Below are positions 27,604-36,414 of a stretch of DNA of 64,000 bases, one piece after another (within the stretch, counting starts at the first letter, position 1; the number at the start of each line of letters is the position of its first letter). A program made the position numbers and the translations under genes. Source of the stretch: Lachnospiraceae bacterium (GTDB lineage Bacteria; Bacillota; Clostridia; Lachnospirales; Lachnospiraceae); assembly GCA_910575275.1 (NCBI GenBank), contig CAJTEE010000005.1, positions 248,001 to 312,000 of the forward strand, given 5' to 3'. The notes under the pieces were generated by a model. The model was not told the origin of the DNA. It worked only from the letters and a program-made list of their open reading frames with translations, and ran no database searches.

Positions 27604-28779
27604 ATGGCAAAAGTAAGCGATGTTTTGAAGCTTCCGGCGCTGCGCGGGCTTACGGTGCAGGCCGGCGCATGCGGGCTTGGCCGGAGAGTGGAGCATGTGA
27701 CCGTGATGGAGGTGCCGGAGATCAAGCGGTGGCTAAAGGGAAACGACCTTCTGATTACCAGCTTTTATTCGGTGCAAAACGATGAGGCGGCGCAGTGCCG
27801 CCTGATTCGGGAGCTTGCGGATACCTGCTGCTGCGTGGCGGTAAAAACAGGCAAGTACATCGATGAGCTGCCAAAAAGCGTGAAGGATACGGCGGATGCC
27901 TGCGGGCTCCCGCTGTTGGAGATCCCCTTTAAGATGGCCTACATCGACGTGATCGTCAATGTGATGAATCTGATTTTTGAGGACGAGGGCACTTCGGAGA
28001 TCCTGGGGAAATATGTGAAGGACATCATCTATGAGAATTACAGCGACGAGATCCTGATGATGGAGAGGGGGAGAGTATTCGGATTTGAGGTAGAAAAAAA
28101 TTATTTTACGGCGGTCAATGTCTGCTTCCGGAAGGATTATCCGGCGTCCGAGCAGGATGGAAAGGCCCTCCGGTTTTTATGCCAGGCGCTCCAGCGGGAC
28201 TTAAAGGAGACGCGTGCGGTCCGGGAGTGCTACAAGGTGAAGCTGCAGAACGGCTTCCTCCTTCTTTTGGAGGGGGAGGATAAAAAACTGCTTTCGGAGA
28301 CGGCGGAGAGCCTTGTGACCGAGGAGACGGTCCGGGGCGGCTGGCCGGAGGCGGCGGAAAAGCTTGTCTGCGGGATCGGCCCGACCGAGAGAGGGCTTAA
28401 GGGGATCCGGGACACATACAGCCTCTGCTTTAAGACCATGCATGTGGGGCGGAGACTGTATCGAAGCCAGTTTTTGTTTGCCTACAGAAAGCTCGAGACG
28501 TTCTGCGCGCTGCAGGAGCTTCTGACAAATGACAAACGCCGGGTGTTTACCGATGTCCTGCGGGGGGTACAAAATGACGAGCTTCTGGATACCGTAGTCG
28601 TCTATTACGAGTGCGGCGGAAGCCTGGATAAGACGGCGGAGCGGATGTTCAGCCACAAAAACACGGTAAAATACCGGCTGAACCGTCTCCAGGAGCGGAC
28701 AGGCCTGGATTTGAAAAAACCGGATGACAGCTTCCGGCTCTATTTGGCTATTTTGGCCCTGCGGCTGGGGGCGGACTGA
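27604..28779 (+). CDS. PucR-family transcriptional regulator
   Basis: 391 residues. The N-terminal PucR domain (about 1-120) includes LRGLTVQAGACGLGRRVEHV and NDLLITSFYSV; a GGDEF-like degenerate middle follows; and the C-terminal helix-turn-helix is GGSLDKTAERMFSHKNTVKYR (quoted in part: SLDKTAERMFSHKNTVKYR, about 343-361). PucR proteins control purine and allantoin catabolism in Bacillus and related nitrogen-scavenging pathways elsewhere. Here it is immediately upstream of a promoter driving a hydrolase, a dihydroorotase and pyrK-pyrD, so it most likely governs that pyrimidine-degradation operon. It may itself be transcribed with the upstream DUF401 gene. Confidence 0.88.
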   Translation: MAKVSDVLKLPALRGLTVQAGACGLGRRVEHVTVMEVPEIKRWLKGNDLLITSFYSVQNDEAAQCRLIRELADTCCCVAVKTGKYIDELPKSVKDTADACGLPLLEIPFKMAYIDVIVNVMNLIFEDEGTSEILGKYVKDIIYENYSDEILMMERGRVFGFEVEKNYFTAVNVCFRKDYPASEQDGKALRFLCQALQRDLKETRAVRECYKVKLQNGFLLLLEGEDKKLLSETAESLVTEETVRGGWPEAAEKLVCGIGPTERGLKGIRDTYSLCFKTMHVGRRLYRSQFLFAYRKLETFCALQELLTNDKRRVFTDVLRGVQNDELLDTVVVYYECGGSLDKTAERMFSHKNTVKYRLNRLQERTGLDLKKPDDSFRLYLAILALRLGAD

Positions 28780-28832
28780 TATTTTTTGGCTATTTTGACA
28801 AACCGGGCCGGAAAATCTTGTCTCCCGGAACA

Positions 28833-28861
28833 TTGACCTCCTTTTTGGGATGCCTTATAAT
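28833..28861 (+). promoter_or_regulatory. promoter of the putative orotate-degradation operon
   Basis: TTGACC (28833-28838) and TATAAT (28856-28861), 17-base spacing, 29 bases before the first start codon. A near-palindrome CCGGGCCGGAAAA...CTCCCGG just upstream (28803-28829) could be part of a regulator site. Confidence 0.8.
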
Positions 28862-28890
28862 AACAATATCAAAAAAGAGGGGGTAATGAT

Positions 28891-30111
28891 ATGGAGCATC
28901 GCATCGCGGATATTCAGTATTGTGAGCGGCTTTTCAATCGCTTCTATGATATTGGAAGTACGGAAACCGGCGGGGTTACGAGGCTCGGCTACACGGAGAC
29001 AGAGGATGAGATGCACGAGATGTTTGTGCAGCTCGGGAAGGAGCTCGGGTGTCAGAGCAGGCAGGACTTGGTGGGAAACACCTACATAACAAACACACAA
29101 AATGAGGAGTTCTATCTGATCGGTTCACATCTGGATTCTGTGATCGAGGGCGGCCGTTATGACGGAGTGTTTGGGATTCTCGCAGGACTGATGGTGATGA
29201 AGTGGGCGAGTGAGGATGGAATCAAGCTTCCGCTCTGTGTGGGTGCGTTCCGCTGCGAGGAATCCAGCAACTTCGGCTGCTGCACGATCGGCAGCGGTCT
29301 GATCACGAAGGAGGCCTACAAGCAGGACATCGGCAGCGTCGTCTCCAAGTCCGGGGAGACGTTAGAGTCTATTTTTAAGCGCCGCGGTTACAGCCTGCAT
29401 CCGACCAAGATTTCCGGGATCAAACAGTATCTGGAGCTGCATATCGAGCAGGGAAAGGTCCTGGAGGAATGTCAGACCTCCGTGGGCATTGTCCAGACCA
29501 TCGCAGGCCCCAGACGGTTTAAGCTGTATCTGCGCGGCCTTGCGGAGCACTCCGGCGCAACGCCGATGGCCATGCGCTATGATGCGCTCTGTGCGGCGTC
29601 CGAGATCATTCTGGAGATCGAGCGGATCGGCAAGAGGGAGTCTGCGTACCAGTCGGTTGCCACGGTCGGCGTCGTGAATGTGCATCCGAACGCGATGAAC
29701 GTGATCCCCGGCGAGGTGGAATTAGGCGTTGATATCCGCGGCATCGAGATCAGCAGCTTAAACCGGATTGAGGCGGATATGAAGGATGCGGCCAGACGGA
29801 TCTGCCAGAACCGCAGCCTGGAGTTTTTGGAGGAGAAGACGAGCGAGATTCTGCCGATCGACATGAGCAGCAGCGTGCAGGCGGGACTCGAGCGCGCGGC
29901 AAAGAAGCTTGGCGTCAGCAGCCGCCGGATGATCAGCGGTGCAGGCCATGATGCGATGTCGTTTGCGAACCTCTGCGAGACAGGCATGGTATTTGTGCCC
30001 TGCCGAAAGGGAATCTCCCACAACCGGACGGAATTTGCTTCTATTGTAAGCCTCTGCGACGGGGCGAGAGTGATGTATGAATATCTGAAAGGAGAAGCAG
30101 GATGCTTTTAA
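28891..30111 (+). CDS. Zn-dependent N-carbamoyl-amino-acid hydrolase (putative ureidosuccinase)
   Basis: 406 residues of the M20 hydantoinase/carbamoylase family. Metal ligands are visible: His in GSHLDSVIEGGRYDG (about 84-98) and its Asp, Glu-Glu in RCEESSNFGC (about 127), His in LELHIEQG (about 190) and His in SGAGHDAMSF (about 353). Family members split N-carbamoyl amino acids, allantoate or ureidoglycolate. Its neighbours are dihydroorotase, whose product on ring opening is N-carbamoyl-L-aspartate, and PyrK-PyrD. The best reading is hydrolysis of N-carbamoylaspartate to aspartate, CO2 and ammonia. Allantoate amidohydrolase is the alternative but no allantoinase partner is seen. Its stop overlaps the dihydroorotase start by 10 bases. 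Confidence 0.87.
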   Translation: MEHRIADIQYCERLFNRFYDIGSTETGGVTRLGYTETEDEMHEMFVQLGKELGCQSRQDLVGNTYITNTQNEEFYLIGSHLDSVIEGGRYDGVFGILAGLMVMKWASEDGIKLPLCVGAFRCEESSNFGCCTIGSGLITKEAYKQDIGSVVSKSGETLESIFKRRGYSLHPTKISGIKQYLELHIEQGKVLEECQTSVGIVQTIAGPRRFKLYLRGLAEHSGATPMAMRYDALCAASEIILEIERIGKRESAYQSVATVGVVNVHPNAMNVIPGEVELGVDIRGIEISSLNRIEADMKDAARRICQNRSLEFLEEKTSEILPIDMSSSVQAGLERAAKKLGVSSRRMISGAGHDAMSFANLCETGMVFVPCRKGISHNRTEFASIVSLCDGARVMYEYLKGEAGCF

Positions 30112-31373
30112 TCAAGGATGGGCGCGTCATTGACCCGAAATCAGAACTCGACGAATCGCTCGATCTTTTGATCGACGGCGGAAGAATCGCAGGGATGGGG
30201 AAGTTCCCAAGGTCAGAGGAATATGAGACCATCATCGACGCCAAGGGCAAGATCATTGCCCCGGGCCTCGTGGATGTCCATGTGCATTTCCGCGATCCCG
30301 GCCTTACCTACAAGGAGGACATCACAACCGGAGCCGCCGCCGCGGCTGCGGGCGGGTTTACGACTGTGGTCTGCATGGCCAACACAAAGCCGGTGGTGGA
30401 CAGTGTGGAGACCCTCTCCGAGCTTCTGGAAAGAGCCAAAAAGCTTCCGATCCATGTGTTAAGTGCGGCAGCCGTGACCAAAGGGCTTGCGGGCCGGGAG
30501 CTCGTGCCGATGAAGGAGCTAAGGCAGGCGGGGGCCGCCGGCTTTACGGATGACGGGATTCCGATCGCGGATGCGTCTCTGCTCCTTGCGGCCATGGAGC
30601 AGGCGAAGGCATTAAATGTGCCGATTAGTCTGCATGAGGAGGATCCGGCTCTCATCGGAAGCGCGGGCGTAAACCAGGGTGCGGTCTCGGAGAAGGTCGG
30701 CGTCAAGGGGGCGCCTGCGCTTGCGGAGGAGACGCTGATCGCGAGAGACTGCCTTCTGGCCTTAAAGACCGGCGCGCGGGTCAATATCCAGCACATCAGC
30801 AGCCGGGTCTCCGTGGAGATTATCCGCCTGATGAAGCGCTTGGGTGCAAACGTCTGGGCCGAGGTCACGCCGCAGCACTTTTCTCTCACAGAAAAGGCCG
30901 TCTTAGAGTGCGGGGCGCTTGCGAAGGTCAATCCGCCTCTGCGCACCGAGGAGGATCGCTACGGCCTCATCGACGGCTTAAAGGACGGCACGATCGACAT
31001 GATCGCGACCGACCATGCGCCGCACAGCAGTGAGGAGAAGGGGCAGGAAATTAGCAAGGCGCCAAGCGGGATGATCGGGCTTGAGACTGCGCTGGCTCTG
31101 GGCATTACAAACCTTGTGCGAAAGGGCCACATGACGATGCCGGAGCTTCTTAAGAAGATGACGGTGAATCCCGCGGCGCTTTATAACCTGGACTGCGGCT
31201 ATATCAAAGAGGGGGCAGCCGCGGATCTGGTGATTTTTGACGAGCGTGAAAAATGGGTGGTAGACAAGGACGGCTTCCATTCCAAATCCTGTAATTCTCC
31301 TTTTATCGGGATGGAGCTGTTCGGAAAAGTAAACTATACGATCTGCGGCGGCAGAATCGTCTATAAAGACTAG
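30102..31373 (+). CDS. pyrC: dihydroorotase
   Basis: 423 residues, class I dihydroorotase length. Metal and substrate residues: DVHVHFRDPGLTYKED (about 57-72), CMANTKPVVD, the class I Asp in GFTDDGIPI (about 151), HEED, NIQHIS and ATDHAPHS. The enzyme catalyses reversible interconversion of N-carbamoyl-L-aspartate and dihydroorotate. The gene is embedded between a carbamoyl-amino-acid hydrolase and a dicarboxylate-type symporter, with no pyrB, carbamoyl-phosphate synthase, pyrE or pyrF nearby. That context favours ring opening of dihydroorotate in catabolism. A dual role is possible if this is the only copy. Confidence 0.93.
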   Translation: MLLIKDGRVIDPKSELDESLDLLIDGGRIAGMGKFPRSEEYETIIDAKGKIIAPGLVDVHVHFRDPGLTYKEDITTGAAAAAAGGFTTVVCMANTKPVVDSVETLSELLERAKKLPIHVLSAAAVTKGLAGRELVPMKELRQAGAAGFTDDGIPIADASLLLAAMEQAKALNVPISLHEEDPALIGSAGVNQGAVSEKVGVKGAPALAEETLIARDCLLALKTGARVNIQHISSRVSVEIIRLMKRLGANVWAEVTPQHFSLTEKAVLECGALAKVNPPLRTEEDRYGLIDGLKDGTIDMIATDHAPHSSEEKGQEISKAPSGMIGLETALALGITNLVRKGHMTMPELLKKMTVNPAALYNLDCGYIKEGAAADLVIFDEREKWVVDKDGFHSKSCNSPFIGMELFGKVNYTICGGRIVYKD

Positions 31374-31382
31374 GAGAAAAAC

Positions 31383-32729
31383 ATGGAGAACAAAAATCAG
31401 AAAACTATGTCGTTGGCGACCAAAATGGGAATCTCTCTTGTATGCGGCCTGGTGGCGGGCTTCATCTGTATGTTCCTCAGAGAATCCTTAAACAGCTCCG
31501 GAAACGGGGAGGCCTGGAAACTGATCAACAATATCTTGTTCCAGGATATCACGGCGGAGGGGGCGGCGAGCGCGCTCGGCGTCTTCTACATCATCGGGCA
31601 GCTTTTTATCAAGTCCCTGCAGCTCGTCATTGTGCCGATGGTCTTTACTTCCATCGCGCTTGCGATCGGGCAGATCTCCGATACCAGGACGTTAGGAAGG
31701 ATTTCCTTTAAAACCATCGGCTGGTTTTTACTCTGTTCCTTCTTTGCACTGGTGCTGGCGTGCCTGGTCGGCATTATGTGCTACAACATGGGAATTTTTA
31801 CCGCACAGGTGGAGGGTCTTTCAGGCGCTGCGGGCTCTACGGGCGCGAATCCGTTAAACGTTGTCCTGAACGTGGTGCCGGCGAATATCACGCAGGCCTT
31901 CGGCAATAACACGGCGGTGCTTTCGATCGTATTCCTGGCTGTGGCTGTCGGCCTCTGCATCAATACGCTAGGCGAGGAAAAGACCGCGACCTTAAAGAAG
32001 CTGATCGTCGAGGTCAATGACGTGGTTGTTGTATTCCTGAATTATGTCGTCACCAAATTCGGTCCGTTTGCCATCTTCGTCCTGCTCACCAGAACGTTTG
32101 CGAGCTATGGAATCAACTACTTAAAGCCGGCCCTGGCGTACGTGGTTGTAACGACGATCCTCTTATTTGTCTTCCTGCTGGTGGGCTATCCGCTTGTGAT
32201 TGCAATCGGTGCGAAGCTGAATCCGATGATCTTCATCAAAAAGATCACAAACGTGGCCGTTTTCGGCTTCTCGACCTCGTCGAGCGCGGCGACCCTGCCG
32301 CTCAACCAGAAGACGTGTACCGAGGGCTTCGGCGTGGACAACACGATCGCGTCTTTCGTCCTTCCGCTCGGTATGACCATCAACATGAACGGAACGGCGA
32401 TCATGCAGGTCATTGCGACCGTGTTTATCGCAGGCTGCGCGGGCTATGAGGTGACGCTGCCGCAGCTGATCGTTGTGGCGCTTTTGGCCCTGATCGCTTC
32501 GGCCGGCACACCGGCGGCTCCGGGCGCAGGTGCGGTCATCCTGTTTACGATCCTTTCCGGAGTGGGCTTTGTCAACGACGGTGCGCTGCTTGCATACGCC
32601 CTGATCCTCGCCATCAATCGTCCGATCGAGATGCTTGTAACGTCCCTAAACGTTGTGGGCGACGCGGTGACGAGCATCTGTGTGGCAAAGAGCGAGGGAC
32701 TGCTTGACGAGACGAAATATAATGCATAG
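31383..32729 (+). CDS. dicarboxylate/cation symporter (DAACS family), putative orotate importer
   Basis: 448 residues with eight membrane segments and two re-entrant hairpins typical of the GltP/DctA family. Signature blocks are FSTSSSAATLPLNQ (about 298-311), MTINMNGTAIMQV (about 323-335) and ASAGTPAAPGAGAVI (about 374-388). The family imports glutamate, aspartate, C4-dicarboxylates, and DctA of enteric bacteria also carries orotate. Placed 9 bases after dihydroorotase and before pyrK-pyrD, this one may import orotate or another acid intermediate of the pathway. Aspartate or glutamate is the alternative. Confidence 0.88.
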   Translation: MENKNQKTMSLATKMGISLVCGLVAGFICMFLRESLNSSGNGEAWKLINNILFQDITAEGAASALGVFYIIGQLFIKSLQLVIVPMVFTSIALAIGQISDTRTLGRISFKTIGWFLLCSFFALVLACLVGIMCYNMGIFTAQVEGLSGAAGSTGANPLNVVLNVVPANITQAFGNNTAVLSIVFLAVAVGLCINTLGEEKTATLKKLIVEVNDVVVVFLNYVVTKFGPFAIFVLLTRTFASYGINYLKPALAYVVVTTILLFVFLLVGYPLVIAIGAKLNPMIFIKKITNVAVFGFSTSSSAATLPLNQKTCTEGFGVDNTIASFVLPLGMTINMNGTAIMQVIATVFIAGCAGYEVTLPQLIVVALLALIASAGTPAAPGAGAVILFTILSGVGFVNDGALLAYALILAINRPIEMLVTSLNVVGDAVTSICVAKSEGLLDETKYNA

Positions 32730-32805
32730 AAACAGATACGCCCGGAAGCTCATTTTTTTGGACAGAGAGGGCTTTCGGGATACATAAAAGGAGTTTGGAG
32801 GTATT

Positions 32806-33519
32806 ATGTCTAAGATATTGGAAAATCAGAAAATCACAGAGGATTTCTACCTGATGAAGGTGGAGCAGGACAACGACGCGTCCATGGGGCAGTTTTACAT
32901 GCTGCGCGCATGGGACAAATACCCGCTGCTTTCGCGTCCGATCAGCGTGTATGACGCGGATGAGAAGACCGTGAGCTTTCTTTACAAGGTCGTGGGACAG
33001 GGAACGGAGATTTTTAAGGAGCTTAAATCCGGAGACGAGATCACCCTGGACGGGCCGCACGGAAACGGCTTCCCGGATGCCACGGGTAAGATCGCCCTGG
33101 TTGGCGGCGGCGTGGGGGTTGCCCCGCTCTACCTGACCGCGAAAAAACTGAAGGAGGCGCATCCGGAGGCGACGGTTGACATGTTCCTGGGCTTTTCCGG
33201 CGAGGCAATGCTGGTGGACGCCTATGAGGCGGCGGCCGACTCCGTTACGGTCAACGTGGGCGGCTTCGTCACCGATGATATCGATCCTACCAAGTATGAC
33301 GTGATCATGACCTGCGGGCCGGAGATCATGATGAAGGTACTTTATAAGAAGTGCGTATCGGTGGGAGCAACGGCGCCCTTGTACGTATCCATGGAGAACC
33401 GGATGGCCTGCGGAATCGGCGCATGCCTGGTATGTACCTGTAAGACGGCAAACGGAAACAAGCGGGCCTGCAAAGACGGTCCGGTCATGTTGGGAAGTGA
33501 GGTATTTGGCAATGAGTAA
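32806..33519 (+). CDS. pyrK: dihydroorotate dehydrogenase electron-transfer subunit PyrK
   Basis: 237 residues. The FAD-binding domain has RPISVYD (about 44-50), the NAD-binding domain has [15 protein letters not shown] (about 102-116), and the C-terminal [2Fe-2S] ligands are in [14 protein letters not shown] (about 204-217) and RACKDGPV. PyrK links PyrD to NAD+/NADH in class 1B dihydroorotate dehydrogenase. Because it couples the reaction to NAD, the complex can also reduce orotate with NADH, which is the first step of anaerobic orotate breakdown. It overlaps pyrD by 8 bases. Confidence 0.95.
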   Translation: MSKILENQKITEDFYLMKVEQDNDASMGQFYMLRAWDKYPLLSRPISVYDADEKTVSFLYKVVGQGTEIFKELKSGDEITLDGPHGNGFPDATGKIALVGGGVGVAPLYLTAKKLKEAHPEATVDMFLGFSGEAMLVDAYEAAADSVTVNVGGFVTDDIDPTKYDVIMTCGPEIMMKVLYKKCVSVGATAPLYVSMENRMACGIGACLVCTCKTANGNKRACKDGPVMLGSEVFGNE

Positions 33520-34417
33520 ACGGTTGGAGACGGTATTTGCAGGCGTAACCTTTAAGAATCCGGTGGCTCTCGCATCGGGAACCTGCGGCTTCGGAAAGGA
33601 ATTCAACGAATATTTTGACATTCAGAAGCTTGGCGGCCTCTGCTCTAAGGGCCTGACCTTACATGCACGGGGCGGCAATGACGGAATCCGCGTCTGGGAG
33701 ACCCCAAGTGGCATCATGAACAGCGTGGGACTGGAAAATCCGGGTGTTCAGCACTTTATCGAGTGCGACCTGGATCGGATGAACAGCCTGGATCTTGTAA
33801 ACATCGTAAACCTGGGCGGCCATTCGATGGAAGACTACCTGCAGGCGGTCGAGATTTTAAACGACTATAAGCTGGATATCCTGGAGTTAAATATTTCTTG
33901 CCCAAACGTAAAGGCGGGCGGCATGAATTTCGGTGTCAAGACCGAGATGGCGCGTGAGGTTGTACGGGAGATCCGGAAGGCGTGTAAGCATAAGTTAGTC
34001 ATCAAGCTGTCCCCGAACGCGGAGGACATTGTGAGCCTGGCGAAGGCGTGTGAGGAGGAGGGAGCGGACGGCGTTTCCCTGACCAATACCTTCCTCGCGA
34101 TGGCAATCGACTTAAAGAAGAAGAAGCCGGTGTTTGAAAACACCTATGCCGGCCTTTCCGGCCCGGCCATCAAGCCCATCTCACTGCGCATGGTGCATCA
34201 GGTCGCGCACGCGGTTTCGATCCCGGTCATGGGACTGGGCGGAATCTCGACCTGGCAGGATGCGATCGAGTTCATCATGGCAGGCGCGACCGTAATCCAG
34301 ATCGGGACGGCTTCGTTTATGAATCCCAGACTGGCCGTGGATGTGATCGACGGGATGGAGCGGTACCTGGAGGAGAACGGAATCGAGAATCTTTCCGAAA
34401 TTCGGGGTATTTTGTAA
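33512..34417 (+). CDS. pyrD: dihydroorotate dehydrogenase, class 1B catalytic subunit
   Basis: 301 residues from the ATG at 33512, inside the last codons of pyrK. FMN and orotate contacts are [37 protein letters not shown] (with the class 1 active-site Cys), LVIKLSPN and MGLGGIST. With PyrK it forms the NAD-linked heterotetramer that interconverts dihydroorotate and orotate. It is the last gene of the operon and is followed by hairpins at 34436-34488. Biosynthetic and degradative enzymes of this class cannot be told apart by these motifs; the neighbours argue for degradation. Confidence 0.95.
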   Translation: MSKRLETVFAGVTFKNPVALASGTCGFGKEFNEYFDIQKLGGLCSKGLTLHARGGNDGIRVWETPSGIMNSVGLENPGVQHFIECDLDRMNSLDLVNIVNLGGHSMEDYLQAVEILNDYKLDILELNISCPNVKAGGMNFGVKTEMAREVVREIRKACKHKLVIKLSPNAEDIVSLAKACEEEGADGVSLTNTFLAMAIDLKKKKPVFENTYAGLSGPAIKPISLRMVHQVAHAVSIPVMGLGGISTWQDAIEFIMAGATVIQIGTASFMNPRLAVDVIDGMERYLEENGIENLSEIRGIL

Positions 34418-34435
34418 ATATCAAAAGCAAGCAGG

Positions 34436-34488
34436 CAGCCGGGCGGGGGAATACGCCCGGCTGTCCGGTTAAACGGAAAGTTTTTTGA
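34436..34488 (+). terminator. terminator after pyrD
   Basis: CAGCCGGGCG (34436-34445) pairs with CGCCCGGCTG (34454-34463). A second small hairpin TCCG/CGGA (34464-34477) is followed by AAGTTTTTT. Together they form a plausible terminator whose T-run overlaps the next promoter. Confidence 0.75.
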
Positions 34489-34513
34489 CAAAGACCGCCT
34501 GTTTCGATATAGT
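34485..34513 (+). promoter_or_regulatory. promoter of the restriction-modification gene
   Basis: TTGACA (34485-34490) and TATAGT (34508-34513), 17-base spacing. Confidence 0.75.
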
Positions 34514-34560
34514 GGAAAGTAGTTTAGAATGCGGATGGAAAAAGGAATGAGGGCTTGGTA

Positions 34561-36414
34561 ATGGCAAATGAGGCAAAAACATCGAACATTTTCAGAGAGC
34601 TACTCAGAAATACCGGATATTATGCGGATGAAGATATTGTAGTCGAGGAGCAGAAAAGTGACAATGTCAGGATCAATAAGTTATTAAAGAATGCTTCAAA
34701 GCGCGGAAACAAAAACGGTTTTCCGGATTTTATAATCTGGTCGAAGAAATATTCCGAGTTTCTTATTGTTGTCGAGGCGAAAGCAGATGAGAACAAACAC
34801 AGCAGTGACACCATGGACCATTATGCGGATTATGCTGTGGATGGCGCGTTGTTATACGCCTCATTCCTCTCAAAGGAATTTGATGTGTTGGCGATCGGGA
34901 TCAGTGGGGAAAAAGCCGAATGTGTCAGAATATCCCATTATATACACCTTAAACAGGAGCGGACAGCCCATCCGTTTTTTGATCATAAAATTTTATCACT
35001 GGAAGAATATTTCGATGAGATACAGCGGAGTAATTATAAATTTAATCAGGATTATACAAAATTAATTACATATATAAAGGTTCTAAACGAAACTCTGCAT
35101 GCGAAAAGAATCAAGGAGTCGCAGCGTGCTTTGCTGATAAGCGGAATCCTGATTGCTTTGAAGGACAGGGCGTTTAAGGATGGATACAAAAAACATGAAC
35201 GTGTTGACCAGCTTGTAAAATCTTTATATACTTCGATTGACGGCCAGTTATCTACCGCAGAGATCCCACAAAAGAAAATAGATGTTTTAACGCATGCGTT
35301 TGCATTTATCAAAACAAACCCAACCTTGACGGATACAAAAGATGGGAAAAAATTTCTGGAGGATTTGATTGATGAAATTGATCAGGAAATAAACGGATTT
35401 ATGGTAACACATAAATATGTGGACACGGTCAGCCAGTTTTATATCGAATTTCTGCGTTATGCAAACAATGATAAGGGACTTGGAATTGTTTTGACTCCGC
35501 CGCACATAACCGATTTATTTGTAGAGCTGGCAGGAGTGGATAAAAACAGCGTTGTATTGGATAATTGCTGCGGGATGGGGGGCTTCCTCATCAGTGCAAT
35601 GAAACGAATGCTTATTGATGCAAAAGGGGACAGGGACAGAGAGGAAAACATTAAAAATAACCAGCTTATCGGGATCGAGTTTCAGGATGATATATATACG
35701 CTTTTGATCTCCAATATGATTCTTCATCGTGACGGCCGAACCAATGTTTACTGGGGAGATTGTTTCCAGGAGATGAAAGATGTAAGGAGACGGTTTAAGC
35801 CTACAGTTGGCTTGCTGAACCCACCTTATAAGACGAAAATATCCGATACAGAAGAATTTGAATTTATCTTAAACAATCTGTCCGCGCTGGAGCCGGGAGG
35901 TATATGCATTGCCATTATTCCGATCAGCTGTGTGATAGAAAAATCGGATACGGCGGTTAATTTAAAAAAGCGGGTTTTGGAAGAACATACGCTTGAGGCG
36001 GTTTTGTCTATGCCTGAGGAGCTTTTCCACAATTCAAAGGTAAATACGGTAACGTGTGCAGTCATTCTCACTGCTCATAAGCCGCATCCTAAAGGAAAAA
36101 AAACCTGGTTTGCCTATTGCCGGGATGACGGCTTTGTAAAATTAAAGAACAGAGGGCGTGTGGATGCAAACCATACGTGGGAGACAATTAAGAAAAAATG
36201 GGTCACGGCATATAGAAACCGGGAGGTCATAAATGGCTTCAGCTTAATGAGAGAGGTCACGGAAAGGGAAGAATGGTGTGCAGAGGCATATTTTGAAACA
36301 GATTATTCACAGTTTGACATGTCCGCATACAATGAAACAGTAAGAAATTTCATTTTATTTTCCATGAAAATGGCTGAAACACAGGATGAGAGTGAGGAGT
36401 ATGATGAAAAATAG
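34561..36414 (+). CDS. BcgI-like fused endonuclease/N6-adenine methyltransferase subunit
   Basis: 617 residues from the ATG at 34561. The N-terminal 110 residues carry a PD-(D/E)XK nuclease pattern: FPDFIIW (about 59-65) then IVVEAKAD (about 73-80). A helical linker (130-290) follows, and the methyltransferase domain has VLDNCCGMGGFL (AdoMet site, about 333-344) and the catalytic NPPY (about 420-423), preceded by GIVLTPPHITDL. This is the layout of type IIB/BcgI A subunits, which need a separate specificity subunit. The gene is AT-richer than its neighbours, suggesting transfer. Its partner at 36401-37448 is broken, so cleavage is probably lost unless another S subunit exists. Confidence 0.88.
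   Translation: MANEAKTSNIFRELLRNTGYYADEDIVVEEQKSDNVRINKLLKNASKRGNKNGFPDFIIWSKKYSEFLIVVEAKADENKHSSDTMDHYADYAVDGALLYASFLSKEFDVLAIGISGEKAECVRISHYIHLKQERTAHPFFDHKILSLEEYFDEIQRSNYKFNQDYTKLITYIKVLNETLHAKRIKESQRALLISGILIALKDRAFKDGYKKHERVDQLVKSLYTSIDGQLSTAEIPQKKIDVLTHAFAFIKTNPTLTDTKDGKKFLEDLIDEIDQEINGFMVTHKYVDTVSQFYIEFLRYANNDKGLGIVLTPPHITDLFVELAGVDKNSVVLDNCCGMGGFLISAMKRMLIDAKGDRDREENIKNNQLIGIEFQDDIYTLLISNMILHRDGRTNVYWGDCFQEMKDVRRRFKPTVGLLNPPYKTKISDTEEFEFILNNLSALEPGGICIAIIPISCVIEKSDTAVNLKKRVLEEHTLEAVLSMPEELFHNSKVNTVTCAVILTAHKPHPKGKKTWFAYCRDDGFVKLKNRGRVDANHTWETIKKKWVTAYRNREVINGFSLMREVTEREEWCAEAYFETDYSQFDMSAYNETVRNFILFSMKMAETQDESEEYDEK

Noticed and set aside
30308-30946. Minus-strand open frame inside dihydroorotase
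   Set aside because: Antisense shadow of a conserved enzyme, no start signal and no recognisable domain.
27604-34417. Ordinary pyrimidine biosynthesis operon
   Set aside because: pyrB, carA/B, pyrE and pyrF are absent, while a carbamoyl-amino-acid hydrolase, a symporter and a PucR regulator are present. Kept as an alternative only if no other pyr genes exist.
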